Of a stretch of 32,670 nucleotides of DNA, positions 1 to 8,172 are shown one piece after another. This stretch comes from Tectiglobus sp039183375. Its GTDB lineage: Bacteria > Pseudomonadota > Alphaproteobacteria > Rhizobiales > Hyphomicrobiaceae. A program made the position numbers and the translations under genes. Where the stretch lies: contig JBCDBQ010000013.1 of the NCBI GenBank assembly GCA_039183375.1, positions 1 through 32,670 on the forward strand, read 5' to 3'. A model generated the notes under the pieces. That model did not search any database. It was not told the origin of the DNA and saw nothing but the letters and a program-made list of their open reading frames with translations. Each line of letters begins with the position of its first letter. Position 1 is the first letter of the stretch.

Positions 1-440
1 GGCCGCCTATTACAAGGCAGAGATACCGCTCGTGTGTTGTTTCTCAGATCTCATAGTAGACTATTCTCTTCTTCAATCAACTAATCAACTCTTGTTGCCA
101 CCGCATCGGCATTTCTTCAACGAGCGTTTTCCTCGATTGCCCGGTTCCAGCTTAAATCGCGACTTGAATAGCAATGTCCGCTTCGTGGACCAAGCGGATA
201 TGGCATCCAGCTGACAGTCGGCTCACTGGTACTCCAAGCGCTACGTAGCCGACCACCCAGCACTAAGTCGGCTTCGATCAAACAGGAGACATTTGTTGGT
301 AACACGAATTGCCGAATGTCCATTGAACCGAGCCAAGTCTGACAATGCTAGAACGAATGCCTTCACTTCTTGCAAGCGAGTGGAGTGCTACGTTGTGCTG
401 CTTTGCGACTTGGACCCGATCCGATAATTGTCTTGACCAC
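1..440. other. gene-free left edge
   Basis: I see no credible gene in these 440 bases. The short reading frames present have no recognisable domain, and one of them runs antisense into the receptor gene that ends at 441. The only structured element is a copy of the dispersed repeat at about 173-268. No clear hairpin with a T-run marks the end of the receptor transcript. Confidence 0.6.
173..268 (+). repeat. dispersed intergenic repeat, copy A
   Basis: This copy shares the block CCGCTTCGTGGAC with copies at 5011 and 27074. It then shares a weaker match with them through CAGCTGACAG, a CTGGT-CTC block and, with the 5011 copy only, GATCAAA. An inverted copy lies at 28938-29000. The start can fold as CCGCTT paired with AAGCGG. 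It resembles a short intergenic repeat I recall from Rhizobiales genomes, whose spurious translations read SGH or GKAD. I know of no function for it. Confidence 0.65.
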
Positions 441-2924
441 TCAGAATCTTGCCTTGGCTGTTATTCCCACGATGCGGGATTCTCCGACCGATGCCGCCTC
501 GTCTTGTGTTCCTGTATTGGTCTTGTTGAAGATATAATCAACGTCAAAAATGTTTCGGGCAAAGAGAAATGCTTCCCAATTCTCTGCCTTGTAGCCCAAT
601 TTTCCATTGGTTAGAAACCTCTGGCTAATCAAACGGCTGATGTCATTATCTGGCGACGAAAAATACTCGCCAGTATAAGAGACGTCGCTATGAAGTTCCC
701 AACCGCGACCAAATCGTAAGACGCCACCGGCAGAAGCGGTGTACTCAGGTGAGGAGGGAAACTCATTGCCACTAAAGTTATTAGCACCGCTGACAAAGTC
801 TTCGAATCTATTGTTGACGTAGCCAAAGTTTCCAAACAAATCCAAGCTGTCTGTGACGCGGGCTTTCAACTCAATTTCTCCACCAAAGGAACGTGAAGAG
901 CCAGCGTTTACAATCTCAGTATCAGAGGAGTTTGTCGGATCGGTAATACGAACTTGCTGATCAATCCAATCGGTATAAAACAAGTTAGCATTTATCGTCA
1001 GTCGCTTGTTAAACAGTTGGGATCGAACGTAAACCTCGTAGTTCCAAGTGAATTCGGGATCGAACTCGAAGGCACGGCCCTGGCCGGCATTTATACCCGC
1101 TCCGCCGGCGCGGTAGCCACGCTGAATAACGCCGCCCATACGCACATCGTCCGTGAAGTCGTAGGCGAGACCAAACTTCGGCAAGAAGGCTTCAAACTCT
1201 GCCTCAAACTGCTCGCTGGTTGGCGGAATGGAGAAAAACGGACTTGGGGGCTGGATGTCGATGGTACTGACCGCAGTGGTTTGAATTCTCTCACGGTCGT
1301 AGCGAGCGCCGAGCGTAACGACCCAGTTATCGAAGGGCTTGATATCTGCCTCACCAAAGATGGCATAATTTTCGACCTTTCTTCGCGTGGTTGAGCCGAT
1401 ACCAAGTAGTGTTCCAGCCGGTAAGAACGGACTCAATGCTGAGCCTGAAAAGATAGCATCGACTTCGTTGAAGTTTGAGACGTCGGTATAAAAAACGCCA
1501 ACAGCACCTTTGATCCAATTCGCATCGAATGTGATTTTGCTTTCGTGGGAGTAGCTCTCACTGTCATCACCAGAGAACCTGGTGAATGCCGGATCCGGCT
1601 GCCCGGCTAGACCCGTCGTTGCCTCAATGAGCCCATCGAAGAACGTTGTTTCGGTTTTCAAGCTGAATACGTTGTCGATTCTGTAATTGATACGCAGATT
1701 GGCAGAATGATTAAGGTCTCTCAGTGATGGATTGACCCCGGTCAAAGTTGTTCGTCTATCGGGAAAGAAGCGAGCTAGTGCGCTACTGGATCCCTCGCGA
1801 GCGTCCAAAATAGTGTAACCAGCAATCACTTCGAGCTTCTCACTCGGCGTCCAGAGAAGCTTCGCTCGACCTGTCCAATTGTTGGTATAATCAAAGTCAT
1901 CTCGGTCGAGATTTGGAGCATCTATCGAACCATCTGTATGGTAGCGCTCGCCCGAAAGTCTGAATGACAGTGAACCTGGAACAATCTGTTCGTTCACAGC
2001 AAATGCTGATCTCCAGCCACCAAGTGTTTCCAGGTCTTTCCGGACTTTAACTTCGCGCCCATGGAAAGGATCCTTGGATCTGACGATGATCGCACCCGCC
2101 AGCGCGTTGCGTCCTTGCTGGGTCGATTGCGGCCCCCGAAGCACCTCGACTTGCTCCAGATCCCATGTACTCCCGGTTCCCCGGAACGTTGATGCTATGG
2201 TTGGCAGAGACACGCCATCAACAATCACATTGATAAGTGGTCCATCTCCAATACCTGTACCGCCAGGGCCACGCGTATCTACCCCCCGAATTGAGAAGCC
2301 GGACTCATCAAAAGTCGACGTCACGTTTGGCGATTGCTCAACCAGATCATAGACGTTCACGATGCCAGGTGAACTGTCGAGCTCGTCGCCGGTCAAAACA
2401 GTCACGCTGGTCGAAGATTCCTGTCTGGATCGCTCAACGGTTTCTCCGCCGACGATCACGATGCCCTGGAGTTCTGTCGCTTGCGCAGTTCGAACAGGTG
2501 GGGCGACAATAGCAAATCCAATACCGCTTACGCGCTTGAACCTTAGGCCGCTTGCAGATGTTAACTGCCTCAGCGCTTGCTCGGCGGTGTAGCGCCCTCG
2601 TAGTCCGATTGTTGATCGGTCGCTGATGACATCAGCATCCGCAGCAACCTTGACAGCGGTTTGCTGACCAAGAGCTATCAAAGCCATCGAGAGCGATCCC
2701 GCTGGAATCTCTAAGTCATACTTGCGCTTGCGGGTGCTTGTAAGCACGATCGGGAAATTCCGATTGGCAGCTGCCGTCGCTGTATCATTTGTTAGACGTG
2801 CTTGAGTGGGTGATAACACCGCTGCAGCAATCGTCGCTAGCAGACTCGCACTGATCATTACACGACGCTTCCCACCCAGTATCCCGAAAGCGAATCCGCG
2901 CTTTGGCAACGCTACGCAACACAT
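441..2924 (-). CDS. TonB-dependent receptor with STN signalling domain (FecA-like)
   Basis: This outer-membrane receptor probably imports a ferric chelate and signals to the FecR/FecI pair encoded just upstream. From the ATG at 2924 (827 aa) it has a signal peptide, with KRR followed by a hydrophobic stretch ending near residue 42. An STN domain lies at about 70-141, a TonB-box-like ELQGIVIV at about 151-158, then the plug with VEVLRGPQSTQQGRNA, and a beta-barrel ending in Phe. The barrel carries RGYRAGG and FDPEFTWNYE, a pattern shared with the other three receptors here. I chose the ATG at 2924 because GAGGGA sits 7 nt before it. A GTG at 2951 would add nine residues without a better ribosome site. 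The STN domain is what FecR-coupled receptors use for surface signalling. The ligand cannot be told from sequence. Confidence 0.93.
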   Translation of the reverse strand: MCCVALPKRGFAFGILGGKRRVMISASLLATIAAAVLSPTQARLTNDTATAAANRNFPIVLTSTRKRKYDLEIPAGSLSMALIALGQQTAVKVAADADVISDRSTIGLRGRYTAEQALRQLTSASGLRFKRVSGIGFAIVAPPVRTAQATELQGIVIVGGETVERSRQESSTSVTVLTGDELDSSPGIVNVYDLVEQSPNVTSTFDESGFSIRGVDTRGPGGTGIGDGPLINVIVDGVSLPTIASTFRGTGSTWDLEQVEVLRGPQSTQQGRNALAGAIIVRSKDPFHGREVKVRKDLETLGGWRSAFAVNEQIVPGSLSFRLSGERYHTDGSIDAPNLDRDDFDYTNNWTGRAKLLWTPSEKLEVIAGYTILDAREGSSSALARFFPDRRTTLTGVNPSLRDLNHSANLRINYRIDNVFSLKTETTFFDGLIEATTGLAGQPDPAFTRFSGDDSESYSHESKITFDANWIKGAVGVFYTDVSNFNEVDAIFSGSALSPFLPAGTLLGIGSTTRRKVENYAIFGEADIKPFDNWVVTLGARYDRERIQTTAVSTIDIQPPSPFFSIPPTSEQFEAEFEAFLPKFGLAYDFTDDVRMGGVIQRGYRAGGAGINAGQGRAFEFDPEFTWNYEVYVRSQLFNKRLTINANLFYTDWIDQQVRITDPTNSSDTEIVNAGSSRSFGGEIELKARVTDSLDLFGNFGYVNNRFEDFVSGANNFSGNEFPSSPEYTASAGGVLRFGRGWELHSDVSYTGEYFSSPDNDISRLISQRFLTNGKLGYKAENWEAFLFARNIFDVDYIFNKTNTGTQDEAASVGESRIVGITAKARF

Positions 2925-3235
2925 ACGATAATCCCTCACAACACAATACACATCACGGGTAAAACCGACCGAGCGGTCCCTATTGATGAGAGTCGCTATT
3001 GGGCAATGAAGATTCAGAGAAAGATCCCAAGCATGACAGGCAATGTAGGATATCGTGACATCGCGGCATCGCCGCCTGTTGTTGCGTCAGCCCCTTAACA
3101 TTCTGTTTTAAATCAACAAAGTCTCTGTTGATTTTTTCGGACGCAAGACCTTTCGATAACGTGCTGATGTCGGTGGTCCGCTGTGAATGTGCTATTTCTG
3201 ACACATAAAGTAGAATATTTAGATCAACAAAACTC
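2925..3235. promoter_or_regulatory. fecR-receptor intergenic region with a hairpin at 3110-3134
   Basis: About 310 bases separate the FecR gene from its receptor, so the receptor probably has its own promoter, likely dependent on the FecI-type sigma factor. The stretch contains a perfect 9-bp inverted repeat, AAATCAACA (3110-3118) and TGTTGATTT (3126-3134), with a 7-nt loop. The T-run follows on the plus strand, so this is not an ordinary terminator for the minus-strand genes. A reading frame of 107 codons crosses the region and overlaps the end of fecR. I do not believe it is a gene. Confidence 0.45.
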
Positions 3236-4231
3236 TCAATAAGCCGAGAGTACGTCAATTCCAGCTCCAACTCTTCTGACGTGAAGCCCACTCGAAGCAG
3301 CAATCAGCCTGAGTGTGTCTGCTGGTCGCTTGAGATCAAAGACGCCTGTGACACGCACGGACCCTAGCTTCCATGCGGCACGAACAATGGTTCCTTGATG
3401 ATATCGATCCAGCACATCTAAGACATTCGTGAGCGGTTGATCCTCGACATAAAGTAAACCATCACGCCAGGAGGCTATGCGGTTTCGTTCAACCGAGAGC
3501 TTTTGCGAAAGCTTGCCGCCATAAGCCTCGGTGATTGCTTCGCCAGCTTTGAGTGCGACGGGCGGCCTTGTTGTTGAGTTGCCAGTGTGGACCATCACCT
3601 GGCCCTCAAGCACAGCAACACTTGCACCGGCAGATCGACGTAGTACTTCAAAAGATGTGCCCGCAACGCGCGCCCGAAGCATCTCTGACTTGACGACAAA
3701 GGGCCGAGCCTTTGTATCTCGTTTCACTTCAAAATAGGCTTCGCCGGCGAGCAGCTCTATCGCCCTCTCGCTTTCTGAAAAATCGATAGCTATGGCACTT
3801 GACCCACCGAGCCGAACGACACTTTGATCTGGCAAAGTGATTGTTGCCACCTGACCAGCATTAGTCAGATGATCAGCCGAGAGCATAAGCCAGACGTATG
3901 GGCCGAAGGCATAAGCTAACAAACTTGCTGCGATGGCTGCCGCTACTTGAAGTGAGAGGCGCTGCCGTTGTCTCTCGGGAGCCGAACCCTGATTGGCGAG
4001 AGCCGGCGTGATTTCGGGATCTACTGTAGCTTGATAGTCCACCGTCGGCTCATCTGCTTCTCGCGCAGCGAGGGCCATGCTCCGGCTAATTTCCAATGCA
4101 GACCAGGCTTCTTTATTTACCTGACTTTGCTGAAGCCAAGCCATGAAGTCGCGAACAATAATCTCATCATCGGGATTATCCTGTAGCGCGATCATCCAAC
4201 GGACCGCTTGTTGGCCACTGTCATCAGTCAT
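3236..4231 (-). CDS. FecR-family anti-sigma factor / sigma regulator
   Basis: This inner-membrane sensor passes the receptor's ligand signal to the ECF sigma factor. The 331-aa product has a cytoplasmic N-terminal DUF4880-like helical part (about 1-50, with RWMIALQDNPDDE and FMAWLQQS). One membrane segment follows (AAAIAASLLAYAFGPYVWLML). The periplasmic FecR domain has TITLPDQSVVRLGGSS, LLAGEAYFEVKRD and VAGTSFEV. The C-terminal part resembles STN/DUF4974 and probably contacts the receptor STN domain. The ATG at 4231 is preferred: it overlaps the sigma-factor stop by 8 nt and has GAAGG about 9 nt upstream. A longer frame from 4330 would run deep inside the sigma gene. The overlap implies translational coupling, as usual for fecI-fecR pairs. 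Confidence 0.9.
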   Translation of the reverse strand: MTDDSGQQAVRWMIALQDNPDDEIIVRDFMAWLQQSQVNKEAWSALEISRSMALAAREADEPTVDYQATVDPEITPALANQGSAPERQRQRLSLQVAAAIAASLLAYAFGPYVWLMLSADHLTNAGQVATITLPDQSVVRLGGSSAIAIDFSESERAIELLAGEAYFEVKRDTKARPFVVKSEMLRARVAGTSFEVLRRSAGASVAVLEGQVMVHTGNSTTRPPVALKAGEAITEAYGGKLSQKLSVERNRIASWRDGLLYVEDQPLTNVLDVLDRYHQGTIVRAAWKLGSVRVTGVFDLKRPADTLRLIAASSGLHVRRVGAGIDVLSAY

Positions 4232-4757
4232 TATCACTGGCCTTCTTTCGTAGCTTCTCCTGGCAGTGAACCGCACCGTCAGAGATGAGATTGTGAGCTT
4301 GTCCGTTCGACACACCAAGTCGATTGGCAATTTGTTTGACAGTCATACCTTCAATGTAATGCATCAGCACTGCACGTCGACTTGGTGCCGGCAACTCGGC
4401 TACTGCTGCAAGGAAAGCGCGATATTGGTCTTTTCTGGTGATGATCGCTTCCGGGCTCTCTTCCTTGGACTGAACACCCATGATCTTATCGTCACCGACG
4501 CTGCGATCGAAAACTTTTTGTTCACGGACTTCACGGCGAATGACTCCAACTGAGAGTCGACGCACGATGCCGACAAGATAGGGGTAAGGTGCATCTATGG
4601 TCTGCGTCTCAGATTGCTTTGCAAACTGCAAGAATGCTTCTTGCACAATGTCTTCCGCCTGCGAACTGTTACCCGTGATAACTGTCGCAAGGTCAACCAA
4701 GCCTTCGCGATGTTTGCGAAAAATCTCTTGAATGTCTTTTGGTGCGAACGAGAGCAT
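4224..4757 (-). CDS. ECF sigma factor, FecI-like
   Basis: This 177-aa extracytoplasmic-function sigma-70 factor probably directs RNA polymerase to the receptor promoter when FecR releases or activates it. Region 2 is visible as LVDLATVITGNSSQAEDIVQEAFLQF. Region 4 shows ELPAPSRRAVLMHYIEGMTV followed by the helix-turn-helix VKQIANRLGVSNGQAHNLI. The length is normal for the family. The ATG at 4757 is supported by AGGA just upstream. The gene overlaps fecR by 8 nt and is first of the three-gene set sigma, FecR, STN receptor, a strongly conserved surface-signalling arrangement. A palindrome about 90 bp upstream (4844-4859) may control it by iron. Confidence 0.92.
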   Translation of the reverse strand: MLSFAPKDIQEIFRKHREGLVDLATVITGNSSQAEDIVQEAFLQFAKQSETQTIDAPYPYLVGIVRRLSVGVIRREVREQKVFDRSVGDDKIMGVQSKEESPEAIITRKDQYRAFLAAVAELPAPSRRAVLMHYIEGMTVKQIANRLGVSNGQAHNLISDGAVHCQEKLRKKASDND

Positions 4758-4843
4758 TAATTTCCTGAGGATCGTCTGCGAGAATCAACGCCGCAGGAGT
4801 AGTTCGGTTTACAGAGGCTCATCAAACTCAATTTATATACCGG

Positions 4844-4859
4844 TCTATTCTAGAATTTA
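4844..4859. promoter_or_regulatory. palindrome upstream of fecI, possible operator
   Basis: The sequence TCTATTCTAGAATTTA contains the perfect 10-bp palindrome ATTCTAGAAT (4847-4856) with further partly matching flanks. It lies about 90 bp upstream of the sigma-factor start, where a promoter or operator would be expected. Iron regulators are the usual controllers of fecI genes, but this site does not closely match any consensus I can quote with certainty. Confidence 0.3.
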
Positions 4860-5010
4860 AAGCCTAGTGTCAAAAATGACCACGTGCGCTGCACACTACA
4901 GCGTAGTTAACACAGCGTCGTCGGCATTCAACACCTGATGAGATACTCCACCGTCAACATTGACCTCAGCGTACTCGCGCTCGCTCGGCCCCAACATCGC
5001 TAGCCAATTC

Positions 5011-5120
5011 ATGACCGCTTCGTGGACGAAGCTCCATGCGCATTCAGCTGACAGTTGGTGAACTGGTGCTCAGCAAGCAACTCAGTCGGCGACTGGGCAC
5101 CAAGACCGCTCGGATCAAAA
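5011..5120 (+). repeat. dispersed intergenic repeat, copy B
   Basis: This is the same element as at 173-268. It shares CCGCTTCGTGGAC, then TTCAGCTGACAGT, AACTGGTGCTC and the distal block ending GGATCAAA. The second half of its 5' hairpin is degraded. It sits between the fecI/fecR/receptor set and unit 2, so it marks a boundary between separately built units. Confidence 0.6.
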
Positions 5121-5378
5121 AGCCGAAGTTTTGATGTTCGACTCCATTCAATGTAGGCGTCAATCCGAAGTTAAAGCGTGCACTCAAGCGTAGCAGTGGC
5201 GATGGCAAAGCTCAAACCTTCAGCCGCGCTATGTGGGCGATTGTCGCTCGATCACTATAAATATGTGGCTCGGCTGTTCCCCAGTTAGTGTACGTTTGCT
5301 CCGGTTCGCCTAGAGGCTGCGGCAAGCCTTGTGACCATCGACGGTTCAGACAGTCTCTCAGTCTATTGGCTTCGGCCA

Positions 5379-5642
5379 TCATTAGCGCACGCGACTCAGC
5401 GGCACTCCTTTTTACGTCCGCTCAAGATAGTTGCCGGTCAGTCGCCGTATCAATAGGTCATCGAAATGCCATTGAACCAGGCAGCAACGCAGTTGGAAGA
5501 AGACCCATCACAGTCCATTACTGAGATTGCACTTGCTGTCGGGTTCAATGATCCGGCTAATTTCTCAAAAGCGTTTCGCAACCACTTTTGTCGCTCACCG
5601 ACAGTTTGGCGAAAGACCCTGAAAGTCGGTGGTCGAGGTTGA
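5379..5642 (+). pseudogene. AraC-family regulator, C-terminal DNA-binding remnant
   Basis: One plus-strand frame reads as both helix-turn-helix units of an AraC/XylS regulator, interrupted by a single TAG at 5454-5456. Before the stop it reads SLAHATQRHSFLRPLK then VAGQSPYQ. After it comes VIE-PLNQAATQLEED and SITEIALAVGFNDPANFSKAF, ending with a PTVWRK-like tail and TGA at 5640. The stop falls where the family has Tyr in the SPYQY pattern, consistent with a single-base change from TAT or TAC. No N-terminal sensor domain can be followed upstream. It is the only trace of a plus-strand regulator on this side of the cluster and faces the end of unit 2. It may be the relic of a lost module. Confidence 0.7.
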
Positions 5643-5754
5643 TACACTCCAGTAATTGAGCCCCAAATTGCTTGTTTATCGGCTTCCCACTTCGGCGATG
5701 CAAGAGCGATCAACACAAAGTAACGCGCTCTCCGGCAATCCATTTTGACTAGAA

Positions 5755-6369
5755 TCACGACTTTTTGTGATAGCTCAATTGCAACTCGAGAGTGACCTTC
5801 GAGATAATGTGCGACGACGCGTGCGCCACCTGCACGATCGCAAACCCCAATCGTGATTGCTCCGAGACAATAAGATCTGCCATCACGCTCGCCATGTGAT
5901 TGTCCTGCGCAGTCAAAACTTCATCGAGGAGTAGGAGGTCGGGTTCTCCGATCAAGGCGCGTGCTAGATTTGCGCGCTGCTGCATTCCTCCGGAGAGCTC
6001 TTGCGGAAGCTGGTGTCGCGCTTGCTCAAGATCGAGGCGATAAAATAGATTGTCTAGCCTTTCAGGCAACGCTTCTGACTCAAAGTCGCTCCCTTGACAT
6101 CCCAGAAAAATGTTCTCTTCCGTTGTTCGCCAGGGCAGAAGACGATTATCTTGGAAAGCGTATCCAAGCCGGCGATACGTCAAAGACAGCATGCCCGAAC
6201 GATGAGGACAAAGGCCTGCAATAGTGTCCAGGACAGTGGATTTACCCGAGCCGCTTGGCCCGCTGACAGTAATGCAATCATTTCTCGCTATCTGGAAAGA
6301 CTGGACGTGTGTCATGCCGCCGGCATCATGGCCGAATTCAACGTTGTCGATTGTACAGAGCAAGCTCAT
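5755..6369 (-). CDS. ABC transporter ATP-binding protein, NitT/TauT type
   Basis: This cytoplasmic ATPase powers the importer formed with the permease and binding protein upstream. In 204 aa it has Walker A GPSGSGKST (37-45), a Q-loop in FQDNRLLPW, signature LSGGMQQR (125-132), Walker B LLLLDE (145-150) and the switch His in VAHASS (183). The set is complete, although the protein is shorter than the roughly 250 aa usual for SsuB/TauB relatives. The tail after the H-loop is what is reduced. Its ATG overlaps the permease stop by four bases (ATGA), so the two are translationally coupled. It is the last gene of the receptor, methyltransferase and importer run. Confidence 0.92.
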   Translation of the reverse strand: MSLLCTIDNVEFGHDAGGMTHVQSFQIARNDCITVSGPSGSGKSTVLDTIAGLCPHRSGMLSLTYRRLGYAFQDNRLLPWRTTEENIFLGCQGSDFESEALPERLDNLFYRLDLEQARHQLPQELSGGMQQRANLARALIGEPDLLLLDEVLTAQDNHMASVMADLIVSEQSRLGFAIVQVAHASSHIISKVTLELQLSYHKKS

Positions 6370-7124
6370 GTCCGTCGCGTCCCCCCAGCCCGCTTCAGCA
6401 AGTAGCTAGATGTGACGTCGAGCACGATAACCAAAACGAGAATGATCAGGATCAGTGCGAACAGTGTATCCGTCTCGAGGTTTGTTCGTGAAGTTGCAAT
6501 AAGGTATCCCAGACCTTCATTCACACCCAACACTTCTGCAAGGACTGCAAGGCGCAGACCATTGGCCACAACAATTGAAAGGCCGGGGAACAAAGAAGGT
6601 GAGATGGCCGGCAAGACAATATCGACAAATACAGTCCAACGCGAAACGCGATAGACTGAAGCAATTTCCATATATCGCCGGTCAATTGCTTCTATGCCAT
6701 TGACGGTTGAAAGATAGAGAAACGGAGCAATAAGTGCCGCAGTGGTGAATGTGACCATCGCGGTACCAAGTCCGAACCACAGCATCGCCAGGATCGCAAC
6801 CACAACGGCAGGCAGGCTCATTAATAGTATCCGGAGTGGCTCAAGCAACCACTTTAGAGGCTTATAGAAACCTGCTGCGAGACCAAGCGTGAAACCGGCC
6901 AGCGCACCTAACGTTATGCTTATCGCGATCCTGAATAGTGATGGGATCAAATGGCTGTAGTAAAAACTTAGATCACTGAGCAGGATGGAGGCAGCGAATA
7001 TGGTCTGCAAAGGCGATGCGATAACGACGGGATGTGTCAACCAGGCTGCTAACTGCCAGCAAAGTAGGATGAGTAGGCACCCGAAGCCGTACCATGCGTA
7101 TTTGCTGTTCAGAGTGAAGCGCAT
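6366..7124 (-). CDS. ABC transporter permease, NitT/TauT (SsuC/TauC) type
   Basis: This inner-membrane subunit of an SBP-dependent importer is 252 aa with about six hydrophobic segments. It shows the family pattern: an N-terminal helix then a VIASPLQT segment. Next come LRIAISITLGALAGFTLGL and LLMSLPAVVVAILAMLWFG, and an EAA-like cytoplasmic loop around MEIASVYRVSRWTVFVDIVLP. It begins 24 nt after the binding-protein stop and overlaps the ATPase gene by ATGA. Relatives carry sulfonates, nitrate, thiamine precursors or aromatic compounds, so the substrate is open. Being downstream of a TonB receptor suggests it continues the same transport route across the inner membrane. Confidence 0.92.
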   Translation of the reverse strand: MRFTLNSKYAWYGFGCLLILLCWQLAAWLTHPVVIASPLQTIFAASILLSDLSFYYSHLIPSLFRIAISITLGALAGFTLGLAAGFYKPLKWLLEPLRILLMSLPAVVVAILAMLWFGLGTAMVTFTTAALIAPFLYLSTVNGIEAIDRRYMEIASVYRVSRWTVFVDIVLPAISPSLFPGLSIVVANGLRLAVLAEVLGVNEGLGYLIATSRTNLETDTLFALILIILVLVIVLDVTSSYLLKRAGGTRRT

Positions 7125-7148
7125 CCGGATCGCTGTTGTTTGCTACTG

Positions 7149-8150
7149 CTATTCAATTTTTACAAATAGATCCGAATTGGGCAGCTGTCCCCCAATCGCT
7201 TGCGGATAGACGGCTCGAAGCACCTCGAGGAAACCCATGAACTCTTTTTTCTTGGCTGCTGCGGGCCACGCCTTCGATTGAATGCGCTGCAGTGACATCG
7301 CCACGATACGGGGGTTGAGCTTTGGGAATTTTGCAGCCAGCACTTTGGCGCCTGTCTCAGGTGCCTCTTTTATCGCACGAAAGGAACTGAAAAAGGCTCT
7401 CGCAAGACGCGAAACACGTTGTGTATCTTGCGCGAGATCTGCGCTGACCATGACGGCACCAACCATCGGGCCTTGACCTGGAGTCACTCTTTGCGACCAT
7501 GCCCGATCAACCGCGATTGAGTGAAACAATTTCGTTGCGCTTGTATCGGAACTCGTTTTGGATCGCATTAAAGCAATGGTGGTGAATGGTTCCGCCAGAA
7601 AAGCATGGTCAACTTTCCCCAACAGCAACAACTGCGCGGCCGCCACCGGTGTGCCAGTATAACGGATGTTAATGTCTTCCGACGGATCAATGCCGACTGC
7701 CTGCAAGGTCCGGGTTAGGATGAGGTCAGGCATACTATGACGAAATGGTACAGCAATTGTTGAGCCCTTCAGGGATGTAATGTCTTGGGCTGTTCGATCT
7801 CGTGATACGACCGTCAGCAATCCAGAGGCTTCTGTCACCAAGAGCAGCTTATAAGGGAGTTTTTTATTGTAGAGGGTGACAGCAATGTTACTTGGAATGA
7901 TCGCAACATCGATTTTTCCAGACACCAGAAGCGCCTTGAGCTGATCTGGATTGGTCCACGGAATGAATGTCGTGGACAACGCAAATTGCTTAGCTGTGTG
8001 TTGTTCAACGGCATGCAGCAAAGCGGCCGTTTCGAGAACCGGTAGACCTGTCAGCCTCAAAGTCTTGGCGCCTGATTGCCCTGACGCAGACAGGAGACCT
8101 AATGCGAGGAAGATCACATGCACAAGTACGATCGGCGATAGTTTTTGCAA
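7149..8150 (-). CDS. periplasmic substrate-binding protein, NMT1/SsuA-like
   Basis: This 333-aa binding protein of the NMT1/THI5-SsuA fold probably delivers the receptor's ligand to the permease. A signal peptide is evident (VLVHVIFLALGLLSASG). Family landmarks are the WTNPDQLKALLVSGKIDVAIIPSN region and LKGSTIAVPFRHSMPDLILTR. Next come IRYTGTPVAAAQLLLLGKVDHAFLAEPF and a C-terminal helical part. The reading frame starts with TTG at 8150, with AGAG about 10 nt before it. No ATG gives a better signal peptide, and GTG at 8123 would cut the basic n-region. It sits 22 nt downstream of the methyltransferase stop. The ligand is unknown. Confidence 0.88.
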   Translation of the reverse strand: MQKLSPIVLVHVIFLALGLLSASGQSGAKTLRLTGLPVLETAALLHAVEQHTAKQFALSTTFIPWTNPDQLKALLVSGKIDVAIIPSNIAVTLYNKKLPYKLLLVTEASGLLTVVSRDRTAQDITSLKGSTIAVPFRHSMPDLILTRTLQAVGIDPSEDINIRYTGTPVAAAQLLLLGKVDHAFLAEPFTTIALMRSKTSSDTSATKLFHSIAVDRAWSQRVTPGQGPMVGAVMVSADLAQDTQRVSRLARAFFSSFRAIKEAPETGAKVLAAKFPKLNPRIVAMSLQRIQSKAWPAAAKKKEFMGFLEVLRAVYPQAIGGQLPNSDLFVKIE

Positions 8151-8172
8151 CTTCTTGATACTCTTTTATGCA

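Larger units (their letters stand above)
4758..5754. other. 1-kb stretch without an intact gene
   Basis: Between the sigma-factor gene and the ABC ATPase gene lie the sigma-factor control region, dispersed repeat copy B (5011-5120) and a decayed AraC-family gene on the plus strand (5379-5642). The rest (about 5121-5378) shows nothing I can identify. A minus-strand frame touching the ATPase stop (5450-5758) is antisense to the decayed AraC gene and is not credible. Confidence 0.6.

Noticed and set aside
345..614. 89-codon plus-strand frame at the left edge
   Set aside because: Its second half is antisense to the receptor C-terminus and the composition is Cys/Leu-rich without any family resemblance.
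2980..3303. 107-codon minus-strand frame between fecR and receptor 1
   Set aside because: It overlaps the end of fecR in another frame, has no recognisable domain and spans the region where the receptor promoter should be.
5450..5758. 102-codon minus-strand frame touching the ABC ATPase stop
   Set aside because: It is antisense to a readable AraC DNA-binding domain and shows no domain of its own; the close spacing to the ATPase is coincidental.
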